Below are positions 5,979 through 12,891 of a stretch of DNA of 14,026 bases, piece by piece. The position numbers were made by a program, and so were the translations under genes. The DNA lies in NCBI GenBank assembly GCA_007123425.1, contig SKLC01000070.1, positions 1-14,026 on the forward strand. The letters run 5' to 3'. Source of the DNA: Nitriliruptoraceae bacterium. GTDB lineage: Bacteria > Actinomycetota > Nitriliruptoria > Nitriliruptorales > Nitriliruptoraceae. Every line of letters starts with the position of its first letter. The first letter of the stretch is position 1. Under the pieces are notes generated by a model. The model saw nothing but the letters and a program-made list of their open reading frames with translations. It was not told the origin of the DNA and ran no database searches.

Positions 5979-6911
5979 GTGCCGGAGCTGCCCGACGTCG
6001 AGGACTACCGCGCGGCGCTCGCCGACCGGGTCGTGGACGCGACCCTGCTGGGCACCCGGGTGCGGGGCGTCTCGCTGCTCAAGAGCTACGACCCGCCCCT
6101 CGAGGCGCTGCACGGCCGGGCCTGCGCCGAGGTGCGCCGCCTGGGCAAGCGGCTGGTGTTCGCCTTCCCCGCCCGCACCGGCGGCGAGGTCGACCTCTTC
6201 GCGGTGCTGCACCTGATGGTCGCGGGACGCCTGGCGTGGGCGGCGCCGAGCGCGCCGGTGCCCGGCAAGGTCGGCCTGGCCGCCTTCGACTGGTCGGCGC
6301 CCGGGGATCCGGCCACACCCGGTGGGACCCTGCTCCTGCGCGAGGCCGGGTCCAAGAAGCGCGCCTCGCTGCACGTGGTGGCGGGCGAGGCGGCCCTGGC
6401 TGACCACGACCGCGGCGGCGTGGAGCCTCTGGAGGCGGACCTGGCCACCTTCCGGGGCGAGCTGCAGCGGGAGCGGCGCACGCTCAAGCGCGCCCTGACC
6501 GACCCGCGCCGCTTCTCCGGCATCGGCAACGCCTTCAGCGACGAGATCCTGCACGCCGCCGGGCTGTCGCCGGTGCGCCGCACGGACCAGCTCGACGACG
6601 ACGAGGTCGCCCGCCTGCACGCAGCCACGCAGCGGGTGCTCGCCGACTGGGTCGGACGGCTGCGCGCGCAGACCGGCGACAGCTTCCCCGAGAAGGTCAC
6701 CGCCTTCCGCGAGGGCTTCGCCGTGCACGGTCGCTACGGCGAGCCTTGCCCGGCCTGCGGCACCGAGGTGCAGCGCATCCGCTACGCCGACAACGAGACC
6801 AACTACTGCCCCACGTGCCAGACCGGTGGCAGGCTGCTGGCCGACCGCAGCCTCTCCCGGCTGCTCAAGGACGACTGGCCGAAGACGGTCGACGAGCTCG
6901 AGGGCGCATAG
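5979..6911 (+). CDS. Fpg/Nei-family DNA glycosylase, divergent subfamily
   Basis: Fpg/Nei enzymes remove oxidised bases and nick the abasic site, using the N-terminal Pro (after Met removal) as nucleophile. The product has 310 residues and starts MPELPDVEDYR, keeping the catalytic Pro-Glu. A lysine is in RLGKRLVF (K57), GIGNAFSDEIL (181-191) matches the helix-two-turn-helix region, and a zinc finger has C257, C260, C277 and C280. Differences from standard Fpg: the usual PRRFG loop aligns with KKRAS (about 126-130), the zinc-finger arginine that binds the lesion phosphate aligns with Asn272 (DNETNYC), and about 30 residues follow the last zinc cysteine. Upstream GTG 5916 would bury the catalytic Pro and was rejected. 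Substrate is unknown. Confidence 0.9.
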   Translation: MPELPDVEDYRAALADRVVDATLLGTRVRGVSLLKSYDPPLEALHGRACAEVRRLGKRLVFAFPARTGGEVDLFAVLHLMVAGRLAWAAPSAPVPGKVGLAAFDWSAPGDPATPGGTLLLREAGSKKRASLHVVAGEAALADHDRGGVEPLEADLATFRGELQRERRTLKRALTDPRRFSGIGNAFSDEILHAAGLSPVRRTDQLDDDEVARLHAATQRVLADWVGRLRAQTGDSFPEKVTAFREGFAVHGRYGEPCPACGTEVQRIRYADNETNYCPTCQTGGRLLADRSLSRLLKDDWPKTVDELEGA

Positions 6912-6918
6912 CGCCCTC
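6900..6918 (+). terminator. Possible hairpin spanning the glycosylase stop codon
   Basis: GAGGGCGC (6900-6907) and GCGCCCTC (6911-6918) form an 8-bp stem with a 3-nt ATA loop, and the TAG stop (6909-6911) lies in the loop and stem base. A G-run, not a T-run, follows, so intrinsic termination is uncertain. Confidence 0.4.
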
Positions 6919-6993
6919 CGGGGGGACGATGTGTCCGCACGCAGCCGGCGAGATGTCGGGGCCGGTGCACGCGCCAGGAGCTGGGAGCGAGCC

Positions 6994-7434
6994 ATGGAGA
7001 CGGTCACCTCGAGCGACGGTACGAACATCGCCGTTCGACGGGAGGGTGCCGGGGCCCCGGAGCACTTCCTCGCCGAGATCGCGGCGACGCCCGACGAGCG
7101 GGCGATGGTCCGCAGCCTGCCGGAGGTGTGGGCACGGATGGTCGATGCGGTCCCGTTCGCCCCGCGGGAGGCGGCGGCCCTGCGGACGCTCGACGTCGAC
7201 GCGGCCGTGGCCGCCCGCATCGAGGTCCCCGTGCTGCTGCTGGTCGGCGGCCTGACCGACTCGCCGCAGTTCCTGGACGGGCTCGACGAGGTGGAGGCGG
7301 CGTTGCCGGACGTGCGTCGGGTCACGATCCCGGGGCAGCGGCACATGGCCAACGCCTTCGCGCCCGATGCGTTGGCCGGTGCGGTCCGCGAGTTCCTCAC
7401 GTCGGTCACCGCGGAGCCCACCCCTCACGGATGA
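6994..7434 (+). CDS. Alpha/beta hydrolase remnant lacking the nucleophile region
   Basis: The 146-residue product starts METVTSSDGTNIAVRREGAG, the usual first strands of a small alpha/beta hydrolase, then jumps at about residue 21 to APEHFLAEIAATPDERAM, which belongs to the cap and C-terminal half. The end is intact: strand VPVLLLVGG (78-86), an acidic residue D89, and catalytic-type His117 in PGQRHMAN. The roughly 100-130 residues that should carry the HG oxyanion region and the G-x-S-x-G nucleophile are absent. The reading frame stays open. GGGAG lies 6 bp before the ATG. It is most simply an in-frame deletion and probable pseudogene, though a short protein with another role is possible. 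It converges on the next gene with a 9-bp gap. Confidence 0.65.
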   Translation: METVTSSDGTNIAVRREGAGAPEHFLAEIAATPDERAMVRSLPEVWARMVDAVPFAPREAAALRTLDVDAAVAARIEVPVLLLVGGLTDSPQFLDGLDEVEAALPDVRRVTIPGQRHMANAFAPDALAGAVREFLTSVTAEPTPHG

Positions 7435-7443
7435 CGCCGCCGG

Positions 7444-8496
7444 TCAGCTCCCGTCCAGCGACGTCTCGAGGTCGTCCCACAGGTCCTCGACGTGCTCGCA
7501 GCCCACGCTCATGCGAAGCAGCCCCGCCGGGACGTGCTCCTGGCCCGCCATGGCGTTTCGGCGCTCCACGGTCGTCTCGACGCCGCCGAGGCTGGTGGCG
7601 TGGCGCACGACCCGGGTCGCCTCGCAGGCCCGGTCGGCGGTCGCGGCGTCAGCCAGCTCGAAGCTGACGACCACCCCGAACCCGGGATAGCGCACCCGCC
7701 CCACCGCCGGATGGTCGGCCAGGCGCCGGGCGAGCTCGGCGGCGCTGTCCTGGCCCTCACGCAGACGCAGCGGCAGCGTCCGGGCGCCCCGCAGCGCGAG
7801 GAAGCACTCCAGGGTCCCGGGGGTCGCACCGGCCAGGACCCGGGCCGTGCGCAGGCGTTCGACCTGCTCGTCCTCGCCCGCGACCGCCACGCCGAGCAGC
7901 AGGTCCGAGTGCCCCCCGATCAGCTTGGTCGCGGAGTGCACGACGATGTCGGCGCCCAGCGCCAGGGGCCGTTGCAGCAGGGGCGTGGCGAAGGTGTTGT
8001 CCACGACCACCAACGCACCCTCGCGGCGGGGCGCGCCGCAGATCCCGGCGACGTCGGCCACCTCCAGCAGCGGGTTGGAGGGCGACTCGACCCACAACAG
8101 GTCGGCGTCACCGCGCTCGAGCCACGCCGGGTCGTCCACCGGCAGGCGCTCGAGCCGCCACCCGTGCACGTGCGTACCCGCCTCGAACAGCTGGGTGGTG
8201 CCCTGGTAGCAGTCGTCGCCGAGCACGACATGCGCGCCGTCACGCAACTGGCCCGCCACCGCGGCGACGGCTGCCATCCCCGAGGCGAAGCAGACCGCCT
8301 GGCCGCCCTCGAGACCACCCATCAGCTCCTCGAACGCAGTCCAGGCCTCGGCGCCCTCGTTGCGGGCGTACAGGCGCTGCCCGCCGTGGAGGTAGGTCGA
8401 GGCCGGGGTCATCGGCGTGTTGAGCGGGGCGCCGTGCCCGTCGGGCCGGCCGGCGGTGATCGCCCAAGTCGCGGGGCGCAGTCCCTCGGTGTCCAT
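7444..8496 (-). CDS. Cystathionine gamma-synthase/lyase-like PLP enzyme
   Basis: This belongs to the Cys/Met-metabolism PLP-dependent family (MetB, MetC, MGL type), which makes or breaks C-S bonds in transsulfuration. The product has 350 residues. The PLP lysine is K191 in HSATKLIGGHSD, the cofactor aspartate D166 in VVVDNTFATPLL, the ring-stacking segment DDCYQGT is at 94-100, and the carboxylate-binding arginine is probably R328 in LLRMSVG. It is shorter than the usual 380-400: VRYPG runs straight into FGVVVSFEL, omitting the roughly 15-20-residue PSHP...RQM segment. Synthase and lyase cannot be told apart from motifs. ATG 8496 has GGGAG about 9 bp upstream. It is divergent from the oxidoreductase gene and opposes fork movement from oriC. 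Confidence 0.88.
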   Translation of the reverse strand: MDTEGLRPATWAITAGRPDGHGAPLNTPMTPASTYLHGGQRLYARNEGAEAWTAFEELMGGLEGGQAVCFASGMAAVAAVAGQLRDGAHVVLGDDCYQGTTQLFEAGTHVHGWRLERLPVDDPAWLERGDADLLWVESPSNPLLEVADVAGICGAPRREGALVVVDNTFATPLLQRPLALGADIVVHSATKLIGGHSDLLLGVAVAGEDEQVERLRTARVLAGATPGTLECFLALRGARTLPLRLREGQDSAAELARRLADHPAVGRVRYPGFGVVVSFELADAATADRACEATRVVRHATSLGGVETTVERRNAMAGQEHVPAGLLRMSVGCEHVEDLWDDLETSLDGS

Positions 8497-8520
8497 GTGG
8501 TGGGTCTCCCGGTCGTCGGA

Positions 8521-8547
8521 GGAACTGTGCCACCTCGTCGCTAGGTT
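8521..8547 (+). promoter_or_regulatory. Candidate promoter of the Gfo/Idh/MocA gene
   Basis: TAGGTT (8542-8547) ends 6 bp before the ATG at 8554, the usual distance for a leaderless actinobacterial transcript, and no good ribosome binding site is present. GGAACT (8521-8526) is 15 bp upstream of TAGGTT. GGAAC plus a downstream GTT resembles ECF sigma-factor promoters. The elements are short and the call is tentative. Confidence 0.3.
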
Positions 8548-8553
8548 GCGGGC

Positions 8554-9540
8554 ATGGCGACGCGCTGGGGCATCATGGGCACCGGGCGGATGGCCCGTGC
8601 CCTGTGCGCGGCGATCCGCGACGAGGGCGGCGAGGTGGTGGCGGTCTCCTCCTCGGAGCGCGCCCGGGCCGAGCAGTTCGCCGCCGACCACGAGGTCACC
8701 CGCTCCCACGACCGGCACCACGACCTGCTCGAGACGCAGGACCTCGACGCGGTGTACGTCGCGACGACCAACGACCGCCATCACGGCGACGCGCTCGCCT
8801 GCCTCGCTGCCGGGGTCCCCGTGCTGGTCGAGAAGCCCTTCACCCTCGACCTGCCCCAGGCCCGGGAGGTGGTCGAGATGGCTCGGACCCGGGACGTGTT
8901 CCTGATGGAGGCCATGTGGATGCGCTTCCAGCCGGCCTTCCTCGAGATGGAGCGCCGGATCGACCGCGGTGAGATCGGCGTGCCGCGGCTGGTCACCGCC
9001 GATCTGGGTTTCGCCGCCTCCGCTGACCCGTCCGGCCGGCTCTTCGGCGCAGACCTCGGCGGGGGCAGCCTGCTCGACCTCGGCGTCTACCCGCTGACCC
9101 TGGCGATCTCGTTCCTCGGCGAGCCGACGTCGGTGGCCGCAGCGGCCCGACTCGACTCGGGAGGGGTCGACACCCAGGCCAGCGTGGCGATGCACCACAC
9201 GGAGGGCACCTCGGCGTGGTCGTCGACGCTGGAGGCAGACAGCGGCTGGGAGGCCACGGTCGGGGGCACCGAGGGCAGCCTGCGCCTCGAGAGCCCCTTC
9301 CACCACAGCGCCCGGATCACCCGGCGGCAGCGGGGCCGGGTGGTCGAGGAGCTCGAGGTGCCCGACGCGTCCCTGCGCTACCGGCTCGAGGTCGCCGAGG
9401 TGCACGCCTGCCTCGAGCGGGGCGCGACGGAGAGCTCGCGGATGCCGCTGGAGCTCACCTGCACGGTGATGGCCTGGCTCGACCGCATCCGTCACCAGGT
9501 CGGCGCGCGCTATCCCCACGAGCGCGACGCCGGCGCGTGA
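8554..9540 (+). CDS. Gfo/Idh/MocA-family NAD(P)-dependent oxidoreductase
   Basis: These enzymes oxidise or reduce sugars, inositols and related polyols or diols in the cytoplasm. The 328-residue product has an N-terminal Rossmann fold with GIMGTGRMARAL (6-17), the family motif VEKPF (92-96) with K94, and the C-terminal alpha/beta domain with GGGSLLDLGVYPL (169-181), which carries candidate catalytic D175 and Y179. FLMEAMWMRFQP (116-127) is typical of the trans-1,2-dihydrobenzenediol dehydrogenase-like branch, so that branch is the best guess; substrate is unknown. The ATG is 57 bp from the divergent PLP-enzyme start. The gene ends 24 bp from the convergent nitroreductase stop, with no clear hairpin between. 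Confidence 0.9.
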   Translation: MATRWGIMGTGRMARALCAAIRDEGGEVVAVSSSERARAEQFAADHEVTRSHDRHHDLLETQDLDAVYVATTNDRHHGDALACLAAGVPVLVEKPFTLDLPQAREVVEMARTRDVFLMEAMWMRFQPAFLEMERRIDRGEIGVPRLVTADLGFAASADPSGRLFGADLGGGSLLDLGVYPLTLAISFLGEPTSVAAAARLDSGGVDTQASVAMHHTEGTSAWSSTLEADSGWEATVGGTEGSLRLESPFHHSARITRRQRGRVVEELEVPDASLRYRLEVAEVHACLERGATESSRMPLELTCTVMAWLDRIRHQVGARYPHERDAGA

Positions 9541-9564
9541 GTCCAGGGTCCGCCCGGCGTGGGG

Positions 9565-10251
9565 TCAGCCGACGCGGGGCGGGCCCGCGCCGGTGTGGCG
9601 GGTGCCGGGCGGGTCGACGGCCCACGGCGCGGGCTGCTCCCAGCCGCCCTCGTACACCAGCTCCCCCAGCGGGCGCCGGCGGACCGGGCCGTGGGATCCC
9701 GCGGGTCGGCCCAGGGTGAGCGCGCCGGCGATGAACACGTCCTGCGGGATGGCCAGCAGCTGCTTGAGCTCGTCCTCGACCGGCCGGTGCCAGCCGGTCA
9801 GCACCCCGCCGTAGCCCAGCGCGCGAGCGGCCAGCAGCAGGTTCTGGCACGCCGGGTAGATCGAGGCGCCCTCCGTGGGGGTGGGCTCCCGGTAGCGCAC
9901 CAGGCAGGGCAGGATCAGCACCGGGACGGCGTGGAGGTGGTCCACGTAGTGCTGCATGGTCGCGACCATGCGGGCCTTGGGGCTGTCGCGCTCGACCCCG
10001 GAGCCGGTGTCGTAGCCGTCGCGCCGGCGCTTGTCCTCCCACAGGGTCCTCGCCGCGCCGGCCAGCAGCCGCTTGGCCTGCGCCGCGGCGGGCCCGTCGC
10101 GCAGGACCACGAAGCGGAAGGGCTGCCGGTTGGAGCCGCTGGGCGCCCGGGTGGCGGCGAACAGGATGTCGCGCAGCACCTCGTCGGGCACCGGCTCGTC
10201 GCGGTAGCGACGGATCGCGCGGGTGGTCGCCAGCCCCTCGAGCAGATCCAC
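9565..10251 (-). CDS. Nitroreductase-family FMN oxidoreductase
   Basis: Nitroreductase-fold flavoproteins are dimers that use FMN and NAD(P)H to reduce quinones, nitroaromatics or enones. The 228-residue product shows FMN-phosphate arginines in TTRAIRRYRDEPV (9-21), PSGSNRQPF (37-45), LGYGGVLTG (145-153) and the terminal GRP (181-183). About 40 further residues include a Pro/Gly-rich tail. Start is GTG 10251, directly after the TGA of the upstream membrane-protein gene (TGAGTG, no gap), with GGGAG about 7 bp before it, so translation is probably coupled. The substrate is not predictable. Confidence 0.9.
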   Translation of the reverse strand: MDLLEGLATTRAIRRYRDEPVPDEVLRDILFAATRAPSGSNRQPFRFVVLRDGPAAAQAKRLLAGAARTLWEDKRRRDGYDTGSGVERDSPKARMVATMQHYVDHLHAVPVLILPCLVRYREPTPTEGASIYPACQNLLLAARALGYGGVLTGWHRPVEDELKQLLAIPQDVFIAGALTLGRPAGSHGPVRRRPLGELVYEGGWEQPAPWAVDPPGTRHTGAGPPRVG

Positions 10252-10617
10252 TCAGGACTCCCGGCGCCGGGCCGAGACGAACCGGACGCCGGCCACCAGC
10301 ACCACCAGGCACAGCACCACCATGCCCGCCGAGGCGAGCACCGCCGCGGGGCGCTCCACGTCGCCCCCGGTCAGCAGCGCCGGCAGCTCCATCAGCGGCA
10401 TGAGGCTGGCCAGCACCCCGAACCCGGCGACGACCATGGCGGCGTGCACCATGGGCTCGCGCCGCTCGGGGCTGCCCGCGAGCAGGCCCAGCACCAGCAG
10501 CACCAGGCCCGGCACGGCCGGTGCGAGCGCGGTGATGCTGGCTGCGCCGGTGGCGGCGTAGGCCGCGATGCCCAGCACCAGGAGCACGACGCCGACCCCT
10601 CGGATGACGTTGACCAC
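10252..10617 (-). CDS. Small four-helix membrane protein of unknown function
   Basis: I do not recognise the family. The 121-residue product has four hydrophobic segments at about 4-24, 30-48, 56-76 and 92-113, short loops, a charged SPERREP loop between helices 2 and 3, and a basic C-terminus (RFVSARRRES). GTG 10617 is chosen because GAAGGGA lies about 7 bp upstream, although the frame is open further. It abuts the nitroreductase gene with no gap, so the two are likely one operon; a functional link is inferred only from that. Confidence 0.65.
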   Translation of the reverse strand: MVNVIRGVGVVLLVLGIAAYAATGAASITALAPAVPGLVLLVLGLLAGSPERREPMVHAAMVVAGFGVLASLMPLMELPALLTGGDVERPAAVLASAGMVVLCLVVLVAGVRFVSARRRES

Positions 10618-10653
10618 TGCCGCGTCCCTTCGTCGTGGTGGCGCGCGGGTGGC

Positions 10654-10659
10654 AGGGTA
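10654..10659 (-). promoter_or_regulatory. Candidate -10 of the membrane protein-nitroreductase operon
   Basis: On the minus strand this reads TACCCT (TANNNT type), about 37 bp before GTG 10617, leaving a short leader that contains the GAAGGGA binding site. No convincing -35 is seen. Confidence 0.3.
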
Positions 10660-10820
10660 CGCGTGATACGGATCGCGTCCGGTGCCCCACCTGGCCCCGG
10701 CCGCGACGAGCCTCTCATTCGCGCTCCGGGCGCCTGCGGGCCCGTTCCGCGGGTGGGGTACGTGCACCGGGGTCGGAATCCACAGGAGGCGTCTGAGTGC
10801 GCCGATCGCGGACGGCGACC

Positions 10821-10829
10821 TGGTAGAAT
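10821..10829 (+). promoter_or_regulatory. Extended -10 promoter of gyrB
   Basis: TGGTAGAAT is a TG-N extension followed by TAGAAT, one mismatch from TATAAT. Extended -10 promoters depend little on a -35, and none is evident. Transcription would begin near 10836, giving a leader of about 80 nt to the gyrB start. The local A+T content stands out in this GC-rich gap. Confidence 0.65.
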
Positions 10830-10917
10830 TGGTGCTTGGACGCGGCACCCGATCCGACGCGGGCTGCCCGACCGTCCCCCGGTCCGTCCGGTCCGCCCAC
10901 ACGAGAGGCTCCCCAAG

Positions 10918-12891
10918 TTGGCTGCTGCGCCCGAACCTGCCACCGGCAGCGACTACAGCGCTCGCAACATCACCGTCCTGGAGGGTCTCGAGGCAGTTCG
11001 CCGACGCCCCGGCATGTACATCGGCTCGACCGGGTCCCGGGGCCTGCACCACCTCGTCTGGGAGGTCGTGGACAACTCGGTGGACGAGGCCCTGGCCGGC
11101 CGGTGCTCGCACATCGAGGTGGTGCTGCTGGCCGACGGCGGCGTGCGGATCTCCGACGACGGCTCGGGCATCCCCGTCGACCTCCATGAGAAGGAGGGCC
11201 GCTCCGCGCTCGAGGTGGTGCTCACCGTGCTGCACGCGGGCGGCAAGTTCGACAGCCAGGCCTACGCGGTTTCCGGGGGGCTGCACGGCGTGGGCATCTC
11301 GGTCGTCAACGCCCTGTCGTCCCGTCTGCTGGCCGAGGTGGACCGCGACGGCGGCCACTACCGCCAGGAGTTCGCCCGTGGGCTGCCGCAGGGCGACGTG
11401 AAGCTCGTCGGCGAGTCCGACCGGACCGGGACCACCATCACGTTCTGGCCCGACAGCGAGATCTTCGAGGACCTCGAGTTCAGCGTCGACACGATCATCC
11501 GGCGGCTGCGCGACACCTCCTTCCTCACCGCGGGCCTCAAGATCAGCCTGACCGACGAGCGCGAGCCCGACGAGACCGACGACGCGGACACCCCGCGCAG
11601 GTGGGACTTCCACGCACCCGGCGGGCTGCGCGACTTCGTCGACCACATCCGCACCACCAAGGCCAAGGACGGGCTGCACCCCACCATCCACTTCGAGGCC
11701 GAGGAGATCGGGCCCCAGGGGGCGCAGTCGATCGAGGTCGCCTGTCAGTGGATCAACGACTTCAACGACTCGATCCTGTCCTTCGCGAACACCATCAACA
11801 CCCACGAGGGCGGCACCCACGAGGAGGGCTTCCGCACCGCGATCACCTCGGCGGTCAACCGCTGGGCCAAGGACAAGGGGCTGCTGCGCTCCAAGGAGGT
11901 CGACTCCCTCACCGGCGACGACCTGCGCAGCGGGCTGATCGCGATCGTCTCCGTCAAGGTCGGCGACCCGCAGTTCGAGGGCCAGACCAAGACCAAGCTC
12001 GGCAACACCGAGGTCAAGTCCTTCTCCCAGACCACCACCTATGCGCGCGTGGCCGAGTGGCTCGAGGAGCACCCCAGCGAGGGCAAGCTCATCGTGCAGA
12101 AGGCGGAGAGCGAGGCCCAGGCCCGCATCGCCGCCCGCAAGGCCCGCGACCTCACCCGGCGCAAGTCGCTGCTGGAGTCGACCTCGCTGCCCGGCAAGCT
12201 CGCCGACTGCCAGTCGCGCGATCCCAGCGAGTCGGAGCTCTACATCGTCGAGGGCGACTCCGCGGGCGGCTCGGCCAAGATGGCTCGCGACCGCCGCACC
12301 CAGGCGATCCTGCCCATCCGGGGCAAGATCATCAACGTCGAGAAGGCCCGGCTGCCCAAGATCCTGGCCAACAACGAGGTGCAGGCGCTGATCACCGCCA
12401 TGGGCACCGGGTTCGCCGACGATTTCGACGTCTCCCAGGCGCGCTACCACAAGCTGGTGCTGATGGCCGACGCCGACGTCGACGGCGCCCACATCCGCAC
12501 CCTGCTGCTGACCTTCCTGTTCCGGCACATGAAGCCGCTGATCGAGGCGGGCTACGTCTACCTGGCCCAGCCGCCGCTGTACCTGGTCTTCCACCCCACC
12601 CGGAAGAAGGAGCTGCACTACGCCTTCTCCGACGCGGAGCGCGACGCGATCGTCGCGCAGATGCCGCAGGAGAAGAAGATCGAGGTGCAGCGCTTCAAGG
12701 GTCTGGGCGAGATGGACCCCGACCAGCTGTGGGAGACCACGATGGACCCCGAGCGGCGGACCCTGAAGCTGGTGACGATGGAGGACGCGGCCGTCGCCGA
12801 CGAGATGTTCTCGATCCTGATGGGCGACGACGTCGAGTCACGGCGCGACTTCATCCAGTCCAACGCCAAGTACGCGACCCTGGACGTCTAG
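10918..12891 (+). CDS. gyrB: DNA gyrase subunit B
   Basis: GyrB is the ATPase subunit of the enzyme that introduces negative supercoils. The 657-residue product has the GHKL ATPase motifs EVVDNS (49-54, catalytic-type E49, Mg-binding N53), DDGSGIP (80-86) and GGLHGVG (120-126). TOPRIM motifs are EGDSAGG (445-451) and DADVD (518-522), and QRFKGLGEMDP precedes the C-terminus, which ends FIQSNAKYATLDV. Length fits the family without a large insert. The start is probably TTG 10918: AGAGG (10904-10908) lies 9 bp upstream and the product then opens MAAAPEPATGSDYSARNITV. No ATG or GTG is better placed. The next gene's GTG follows the TAG stop with no gap. Confidence 0.98.
   Translation: MAAAPEPATGSDYSARNITVLEGLEAVRRRPGMYIGSTGSRGLHHLVWEVVDNSVDEALAGRCSHIEVVLLADGGVRISDDGSGIPVDLHEKEGRSALEVVLTVLHAGGKFDSQAYAVSGGLHGVGISVVNALSSRLLAEVDRDGGHYRQEFARGLPQGDVKLVGESDRTGTTITFWPDSEIFEDLEFSVDTIIRRLRDTSFLTAGLKISLTDEREPDETDDADTPRRWDFHAPGGLRDFVDHIRTTKAKDGLHPTIHFEAEEIGPQGAQSIEVACQWINDFNDSILSFANTINTHEGGTHEEGFRTAITSAVNRWAKDKGLLRSKEVDSLTGDDLRSGLIAIVSVKVGDPQFEGQTKTKLGNTEVKSFSQTTTYARVAEWLEEHPSEGKLIVQKAESEAQARIAARKARDLTRRKSLLESTSLPGKLADCQSRDPSESELYIVEGDSAGGSAKMARDRRTQAILPIRGKIINVEKARLPKILANNEVQALITAMGTGFADDFDVSQARYHKLVLMADADVDGAHIRTLLLTFLFRHMKPLIEAGYVYLAQPPLYLVFHPTRKKELHYAFSDAERDAIVAQMPQEKKIEVQRFKGLGEMDPDQLWETTMDPERRTLKLVTMEDAAVADEMFSILMGDDVESRRDFIQSNAKYATLDV

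Larger units (their letters stand above)
10618..10917. promoter_or_regulatory. Divergent control region upstream of gyrB
   Basis: This 300-bp gap separates the minus-strand membrane-protein operon from gyrB. It holds the candidate minus-strand -10 at 10654-10659, a DnaA-box-like GAATCCACA (10776-10784, two mismatches), an AGGAGG (10784-10789) in front of a nine-codon open frame (10797-10826), and the extended -10 of gyrB (10821-10829). The remainder shows no gene. Confidence 0.6.

Noticed and set aside
8497..9519. Extension of the PLP enzyme to a 691-residue fusion protein
   Set aside because: The extra N-terminal part is antisense to the Gfo/Idh/MocA gene and lacks domain-like sequence; ATG 8496 has a binding site and begins the family fold.
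9559..10917. An N-terminal extension of gyrB by about 450 residues
   Set aside because: It would overlap the minus-strand nitroreductase and membrane-protein genes and the gyrB promoter; the extra sequence is low-complexity His/Gln/Gly/Arg.
10252..12618. A long minus-strand open frame (788 codons) across gyrB
   Set aside because: Most of it is antisense to gyrB and composed of GC-bias residues; only its last 121 codons, with their own ribosome binding site, look like a gene.
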